DNA of 64,000 nt from Atrichornis clamosus (taxonomy: Eukaryota > Chordata > Aves > Passeriformes > Menuridae), in NCBI GenBank assembly GCA_013400975.1, contig WBMZ01003500.1, forward strand, positions 62,001-126,000, read 5' to 3'. The position numbers and the translations under genes were made by a program. How positions within the stretch are numbered: position 1 is the stretch's first letter; each line of letters opens with the position of its first letter. This document shows positions 42,901 through 51,900 of the stretch, piece after piece. Under the pieces are notes generated by a model, which was not told the DNA's origin, ran no database searches, and was given only the letters and a program-made list of their open reading frames with translations.

Positions 42901-45900
42901 ACACCTGAGGAACACTACTTACCATCAGCTGGACTTTGCTTCAGCAACCTGAGCATAGCAGTCCAGCTAATTTCCTGCCCACCTTGAAGACCACCTATCC
43001 AAGCCACCTGTCTCCAGCTTGGTTACAAAGAGCCTATAAGACATCACTCAAATGCCTTGCTAGCATAAAGGTGAACAACATCCACCATTCTCTCCCCATC
43101 TACTGAGACACTCAGTTCATCATAGAGGACAATTAACTTGCCCCTGATAAATTCCAATCCCACTCTTGGCCTTCATGTGCCTGAACACAGGTTTGTTTCA
43201 GGAAGATCTGCTCCATAATCTTCCCTGAGACCAGGCTGGCCTTCCTATAGATCCCCAGATACTCCTTTTCACCCTCCTTGAAGACAGATCTGATGTTTGT
43301 TTTCTTTCCTTGCTTCATTTGAAATCTGTAATGGCAATGACCTTTCAAAGATGAGCAAGCAAATAGCCTTGCAAGGACAGCACCCAGCTCCTGCAGAATG
43401 CTGGAATACATTGTACTCAGTTCCATAAATGTGTGTACATCCAAATAGCTTAAGTGGCCCCCAGTTTGACCTTCTGTACAGTGAGTAATACTTCACTTCT
43501 CCAGTTCTGCCATTAAACTCAGGGACCTGGGAAACCCAAAGACAGTCCTTCTCATTAAAGAGGCAAAAAAAGCCTTGAGTGTTGCTTCCATGTCCTTTTG
43601 TACCAGATTATTTTGAATTCTAAGCCTCTTCACCCTGTTTACCACCCACTTCAGTTTAGTACTGTCTACATATAACCACACATTCTTTCAGCTGCTAACA
43701 ATGTAAATACTGAGTGACACAGGCTTTGTGAAAGACTGAACGACCACCTACTTTGAGAGTAAGCCATTAAAATAAATAACACTAAATTCAATTTTTTATT
43801 CGTTTGTAACCACGAAAGGATGATTGTACCTTAACCAAGTCTTTAGTTTGCTTATAAGATGATGTCAAACAGCGTCAAAAATCTTTAACACTTTCACCAA
43901 GTTCTGCCTGAATCAGCCCTAGTTACCTAAAGGGGGTCTCATATTAACAGCTGTGCAGATCCCCAAGGACATAGCGTTAACAACTCTTTCAGAGAAGACT
44001 GTTTCATTTATAGAGCAATCTTTGCCAGTCTTTTGAGACTCCCTAATTAGTATATGCAGAGTCTTCCTGATGACTGCAGCCTTGGTTACAGTGTATTATC
44101 AACCATCAATGTAGCTTCCAGGGGGCCAGTGTTGGGGTAATCAGCTGTTTCTCAAAAATCATGAATACTGATTAGAATCCTACAACAAAAATCCTGACAC
44201 ATCTACAGAAAACCGTAGTCAGGCAACTGATGCTTCCTGTGGGACCCTAATCAATACTCCATTCCAGCTCCCGTGGTTTATTCTTCCACAACACACTGCA
44301 AATTCTTATTAATTAACTTTAAAAAACTACCATTCCTAGAGCATAAGGTTTTAAAGATGCAATGATATCGCAACACATATCGAAATGTGTGGAGAGAATC
44401 TGTACCTGAAGAGACTTTGTCCAGACTTCTGTATGTAGTTAATGCAAGAAAATAAATCACAAAAGCATTTGCCATTTGTGTTGATGCTGCAAGAAAGCGG
44501 CTGCAGCCCCTGTTTTTCCTGATCAGGACTCCTGCACTTCCCAACAATGCGTATTTTAAATTCCTCCTGCATTGTGACATTTAGTCTATATACTAAATGA
44601 GGAAGAAGACTTCACTAGATACTGGCTGGAAAGGGCTGAAAAAAGTATTTTTAGATATTAGAAAAAGCATGAATTATAGAATCACTTTGAGTCTCTATGT
44701 ACAGCTTATATTACTTCAATTAATGTAAATTTAACTTTTCTAAGAAGAAACCAATTTAGTTGCATTTATGTAGAATACATCTAGATTCTTCCGCTTCACA
44801 CTGTGTCCTCTTTAGCAAAAATGTAACTATGACAGAGGTATTTAAAGATTAAAAATTGAGGAAAAAAACCCCAAAATGGTAGAAAGAATATATTAAGGCA
44901 CCGCAAGACCTGAAGAGTTGTGTTCATGTTCAATTTCTCATTAAGCAAGAAGTCTGAAAGAAAAAGGTACCTTTAGAATAAACAGACCATGTCTAAATAA
45001 GACTTTATTAATAACCAACACAAGATGGTAATTTTTTCAAGTTGACAAGGGCCAACTGACACAGAATCTGACAGGCTGTGTCTCTGGCAATATTTTTAAG
45101 AAATTATTCATAGACATTGTGGCCAGCTCTCTGCTTCAATTCTGTATAGAAACTGAACAAAATTTTCAATTTAAAAAATGTTTGTGGTTTTGATTTTTTT
45201 AAATAAATTGCAAATACTTGCAATTCAGTTGCACCTCTTCATTTTCCCACCTTGTTTATATCACTTTTACATTAATTCATAGCATGCGGCACGTCTGGCG
45301 CTGAACGGACAGAGTGAGAATAAAGCCCACAAACTGCAGCTTGTGAGACAGCTCTGCAAGGAGCAGAGCAGACATAAGGGAAGAACCAACTGCATGAATT
45401 TCATGCTCAGTGTGCAAGGCTTGACAGGCTTGTACTATTTTGACAGGCTTTTATTACTTTTTACATGCAGCTGAATCATGAGAAAAGCAAGCTCACAAAG
45501 ACACTGATATTGTTCACAAGACTGAAGACTTGTCTGTGGACTTTTGGTTTTTTTTAAGAAAGCTAAATTGAAATCCTAGAATATATTTCAAATAATAAAG
45601 AAAATCTAACTCATTCATCTTTGAGGAGTCTTGTATCAGGACTTCCCTTATTTCTTTTAGCACCGCAAACTAGGCTGGCTAGCATAACACACAACTGAAT
45701 GTATCAGGACACGGTTTTCTTATCATTGTTATGGAGTTTTATCTGTAATAGCATATACCTTTTAAATGAAAACATATATTCTTCTATATACCTTCTAAAT
45801 GAAAATTTATATTCTCAATATATATTTAAATATATATATATATGCAAATGTTTGGTTTTAATGTTAAATCAGCTGCCTCCTTTAGACAATCTAAATGAAT

Positions 45901-48900
45901 TTAGGAACACTTAAATATTTACACCTTGTTTTTTGTTGGATACTGGAAGTTTCTTCACAGAGAATAGTTCAATGATAAGTAAAATGGTCAGCACACAAAA
46001 CCAGGATTAAGGGATAACATCTTCTATCAATCACAGCCCACCAGTCACAGTTGAATAAACTGTTAGGCAATTTACTCTGCTTATTCTCTGGAACACCTCT
46101 TTTATCAATATTTGCACAGAAACATGTTCAGTCCCAGAATCCCATCTACTCCATCTCTTCAACTCCACCAACCTCCTTGGGTCTTTTCCTTGCTATTGTA
46201 GTTTTAGCGAAATGCTGTAATTTTGCCATGGCAGTACAGTGTTCATCATATCCAGGTTTTCCTCTGAAAATATCACAGAAATGGTATGTATTCTCTTTAC
46301 CATTTTTATCTCTAATTGTCAAGCACTTTTTAAAATGTCTTCATGTTTTGAGATTTAGAAGCATAGTCGAATAGACCACCTCTTCCTTGTTTTGCCATGA
46401 TGCTACAACTTAAGTGTTGTTACAACTGCGATTTGATGACTCCACCACTACCCTAAACTCAAGTGTCTGGTTTCCAGAGTCTCACATTCTTTTGCCCAGC
46501 TGAGAACTACTGAATTTGTTCCATCTGAAAGCTTGTTGGGGCTCCTTTTTAGAAGAACAGGGAAGCAGAAGAACTGATTCCATATTCCCAAGAAACTAAG
46601 AATTCTAAGAAACCTAAACATTTTTATTATTTCTTCTGTCTTTTTTTCACTGGCTGTAGGAAAGGCAGTTTATAATATTAAATATTGGCTTCTCAAGAAA
46701 TCACGTGAAAATGAAGATTGAAATTTCTTTCAAGAAACAGGAACACCAGAACCATCAACACAATATGGTGTGCCAACCCTTTGTAGTCAACAAACAAGTG
46801 TTTCATCATCATAAATTTCAAGACCTATTTACTTTATGCTTCAGCATAGCAGTTAAAAGACTGAAATTATCAATTGTGTTTTGTTGAACTGTGGTACATT
46901 TATTGTTCCAAATTCAAAGCGACGTTAGCTTGTATAGGTAACAAAATTATTTTGAAACAAATACATAGAAATACCTTGAAATTTCTCTCTGTGGGGCAGA
47001 TATTTAAAATTGAGCTTTCAGACCCTAACTTAGGATTCCCAACAATTGTGTTGCTAGCATATAATCTTCTATTGCAATATAAAGTAGTTCAACAAAGTTG
47101 GAACTACTTCAGCAACCTTTTTTCTTTTGTCCTCATTTTCATCAGATTTTTCACTATTCCAAACTCTAAGATGCTAGAGTAACCATACATTATTTTGCAG
47201 TTAATACCTTTGTACATCAATATTTAAAAGCACCTAGTTGTTTGGTTACTTCCTGTCAGAAAAAAAAACCCCTGATTTTCTGGGAACACCTACATATGCC
47301 AAAAGGTCCAATGCACTTCCCTTGGAGTATCAGATAAGTTTACTGAAAGATTCTTCAGAAGGAATTTGTGGTGGTGATCAAGCTTATTTCCAAATAAGTA
47401 TAAACAAGCAAACTTTTCTAGACTATTAAAACTGAGGGAAACAAATGTTGCAGTCATCTCTGTTTTGCTATTGCAACATGCATACTAAGAAAATAAGTAG
47501 TTGGAAAACAGATCATAGAAACGAGGGAGAGACCAGCACTAAAATGAAGGAAAGTCTTGAAAGTAGGCAAAGGGCAACTTTGTGCTTTCTTTTCTGTAAT
47601 TCCTTTTCCTTACATAAGGAGCAGCAAGAAAACATTTTTAATTGCCTTTTCACAATGCCATTTCTTGCTTTCACAGTGCTACTAATACAGTGTTGACTTT
47701 TTTCTCTCTTTTCGTGAAATTCACCAGTATCTTGGATTAAAGAACAATTCTCTCTAAACTGGCAAAAGAAGAAAGATTATTTTGAAGTGATATTTCTCCA
47801 CATTCACAAAAGAAAGCAAGTATCTATTTAAGCTCATTCTACTTTGCACAACTATCATAAACTAAAGAGGTACTTTAAAGACTTGAACAAAAGGGTATAT
47901 TGACAACAACATTTTAAACCAATAATCAAGCCCTGTATCAAAAGCAAGAACAGATCACTGGAATGAGGGAAATGGAGATCAAAACAATGATATGAAAAAA
48001 ACCAAAACAGAGAAAATACTTGGAACAGGATGACTTCTACTAGTTTCAGTTTAAGAGGGTTGAAATCCCAGATTTCAATTCAAGTACCTGTTTTTTTTAA
48101 CAAATACCCAGTAGAGTCCACAAAAAACTTGAACACATGAGAAAAAAATTAAACTTTCTTTTTATTTTTTCAAAGTGAAAAAAGAACACTGAGTAAACTG
48201 TAAGAAGCTGGTAGTCCTATTATCCTCAAAAGAAAAATTAAACTAGTCATACCAATTTTTCTGCTATTAGTAATAGAATGTGTCTTAAAAATGGTTTCAC
48301 AAATTTCCATTAACCTTGCATACAAGCTGACGTACTACCCCAGCAGCAACCAATTAACTAGACAGAATATAATTACATCTCAAATGTATATAAATCTTTT
48401 TTTCTGTAATACAACACAGATATCCACTGTTTGGAACAAAAATAGATGCATGCACAACAAGATGAACACCTCACACTTTGTTTCTTTCTCACTTCTACTC
48501 CATTTCTGCCCTATCTGCTGTCATTCAAGAAGTTTTAAAACCACGTTTTCTCTTCAGGGCGATGTTCTGTCCTTGTATCTGTGATCTTCTCTGCAAGACA
48601 AAGTAAGCTTTTAAGCTTACTCATGTTCATAAACAAAAATATACACAGGCAATTCCACATACCTCCAATTATTTGCATTTAAAATTGACAGATGCAAAGG
48701 AGAGAGTAGATTGAAGCCTGTAAAAGCAAAGAAGTTTAGAAGGACCTAGAAGAAGAAATGCTTAACAATACAATAAAGGGATGCCTAGGAATTAGATACA
48801 GATTTCTAAGGATCTTCATGTGCAAGAAAAAGGGATCCTTCAAATAAACCGTTCTTCATTATAGCATTTTTTCACGGTTTCACTGTACTCTTGAACCAAA

Positions 48901-51900
48901 GCTCACACACACCTTTCCAGGAAAGTCAAAGAGATCCAGTTGCTTCCTCTCTTGTCCATTAATACACACCAGCATCTTCAGATATAGCCAAGCATTATTC
49001 CCATTCTGTGAACTTTTAACCCAAAAAGCTTCTCTCATCCTTAATGTACGAAAAGTGACACCAATGACTAGGGCTTTATGATAAAATCACCACTGTGTGA
49101 TAAGGCGAATATGACTTCTTATTTTAAGAGAAAAGCAGAGTAAGAAAATGCAGACTGAGAAGTAATTTCTTGCTTCCATGATTCTGTTTAGTTTAGTTCA
49201 AGTTATTTGAGGCAGACAGAATAAACAAAATGAACAGTCTACACTTGAAAGCAGAAGATAATGTGTTAGTAGCCCAGCTCTTTAATGAAATGTTAAGTTT
49301 TGAATCTATTTGATCTGACTGACCCTGAGATTAGCTCAGTTGGTTAGAGCATGGTGCTAATAACACCAAGGGTGTGGGTTCAATGCCTGTACATTCACTT
49401 AAGAGCTGGACTTGATGATCCTTGTCGGTCCCTTTCAACTTAGAATGTTCTGTGATCTGTGACTTCTGTGATGCAAAACTCTTAATAACCACTGAGATAC
49501 TGCTTTTTTTCCTCTTCAGGTAAATTACAGGGAGTTTAGAAGGACTGTGTTTTACATACAATCTGTATTTTGAGTTCTTCTGGGGGATTTAAAATAGAGC
49601 TTTAATCACTGAGTCACATAACTATTCCATGCTTTGCTTGAGTGTTTTATTTTTATAAACTTGAACATGTCAACACCTTTCCTTGAGAAGTCCAAAACTA
49701 CTCAGTCCAAAGAGACAGAGATGAGCAAGTAAAATCTTTGTATCCCCTCAAAAGAGTAAGAAAGACATACCAATGCAAACAGCAAAGATTCCCAGACTCT
49801 TACACAATGCTATTTTAGTAATACATATCATTTTCATCTTCAGACATCTGAAATATTTACATGCATGACCACAAGACAAAATATGCAATTATTTCTTTTG
49901 ACTATTCAATTTGTGAAGATGACTTGCCAAATTAGTTATACAACTTGTCATACTTGTCCACTGAGTGCCATTAGAGCTTCCCCAACCAGTATCACCGTTC
50001 TGTCTGCTCAGCAATTTTCTGGTATAGATCAAAAGCAGTAACAGCCCTTACTCTATGCTCAAGGGTCTCAACTAAACCAATTCATTAATTTCTTCAAGTC
50101 CTCCAACGATTATATGGTTTCTTAGAACACTGCAAAAATGTATTACAAACATACATAGAAGCTTTGAAAAACAAGACATTAAATTATGCATTTCTAACAT
50201 TAGACCTGAAATCCTAGACCAACCTGAGAGAATTTACAAAGTATATTAGTATCTTTCCCTTGTTCACTCCTCCCACAGCAAAAAAACCCCATACAGCTAA
50301 GAAGTGCCCTTTGCTCAACAGAAATTTAAACACATATTTAAATACTTTGCAAACAAAATTTCAGTACTGTAAAATTGATCATTCCATAAAACTTGCCATT
50401 GATAGCTTCATCTCAACTGTGCCAGTTATAATAGCTGTGCCTTTCATGTGTGTCTGTGTGTGTAGAAATTAAGTCAAAACATTAAAAAATTTCAAAAGCT
50501 TTACACCAAAATACCCTCAGCCACTTTCTGACAAGGGAATCCAATCACTGATGTTTTTATTCTGGAGCTAGCCAACTACTCTTATAGTTTTGAAAGTTGA
50601 TCAAAATAGTGTCACATCCTGATAAAAGCCACCTAGTAAGCTCTTAAATAAAAACATGAAATTAAAATACCCAACCCAACTACCATAAATAGTATCCTCT
50701 ATAATGTTAGATGAGATTTCCAAGCAAACTGATGCACACAGGCATGCACACGTAGTATGCTATATCATGATCTTCAATCACCATCCTCTCTAGTCTTTTT
50801 TAAGACCACATAAATATTCACTATCTCAGGCCATCAACAATATTCCAGAATCTCCTCAGCAAGGCACAAAACATATCTGATTGATTTCTAATGTCACTGT
50901 GTTTTAGGGCACTGATCAACCTAATAGTAGGCATCTGTATTTCTGTTGCTGGGACACATCTTCTCTCTTCCACCCTCCATCACAGACAACCCTGTTTCCC
51001 TTAACTGGCCGTTCTAACACTCTTCTTGCTCCACCACAATGACATCATGATATAAGATAAAGAAAGGGCCTGTTTGGGAAGAAGAGAGTTCTATAAAGGA
51101 GCTGAGAGATCATTTCAATGGAAGGGAGACACACATTCATAGACTCTGGGTTATGTTCAGCACATTTACCTTGTGGAAAAGGAAAATGAATGACTACGGG
51201 TCTGGAAAAGGGAGCGTGTAATTTACTGGGTTTAACTTTGTGCCTCCCTTGCCTTTGCGGGCTTGTAACACAACAACAACACATGGTGCAACCTCTTCAT
51301 AATACAGACTTGGTGTAGTCTTCAAAAATCAGCAGGTACACATGACTGTTGGTGAGCTGCCATCTAGAGCTTTTTATTCCGTTTTTCAAATGATGTACTG
51401 GCAAAGGCTGTGTGTTCACACTGAGACCCATTCTGCCAGGCTTGAGTACACTTAGCACCATTCAATCAAGGTAAGATTCACAATGCAGATTCTAATTTCC
51501 AGTAACAATAAAGGAGCACTCAAAAGAAAATTCAGTTGCAGAAAATCCATTTTTAATATACTTCTCTGTAAAAGACCTATGTGGGGGGACAGTGTCTTAG
51601 AAAGACATCAAGAAAAAGTTCAATTGCAGATAAATTTACACAGAACAAAACTCCACATTTGCCTACTTGATATTATACTCAGAACACAACCAAATGGTTC
51701 CTTTACAAGAAAGTTCATATTGTTTAATATGTACATACTTAGATTTGGTAGTACCTACTTTACAAGGAAAAAAAAAAAAAAACCACAACAACCCAAACCA
51801 AACAAGAATCCAGGTCCCAATTTCAAACAGTAACTCCGCTGTAAGCAACTGTCCCAGCCACCTTCATGGCATCTACTAGGCTCTTTTACCAGACTCACAA

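Noticed and set aside
43133..43681. Intronic host genes on the minus strand (about 60-100 codons each)
   Set aside because: Adjacent frames reconstruct the order of CR1 reverse-transcriptase motifs, so they are pieces of a decayed LINE.
49321..49395. Functional tRNA-Ile(AAT) gene
   Set aside because: The arms are mispaired, the 3' acceptor end is lost into a CR1 tail, and terminal ATTCTGTG-type repeats follow. It is a SINE, not a tRNA gene.
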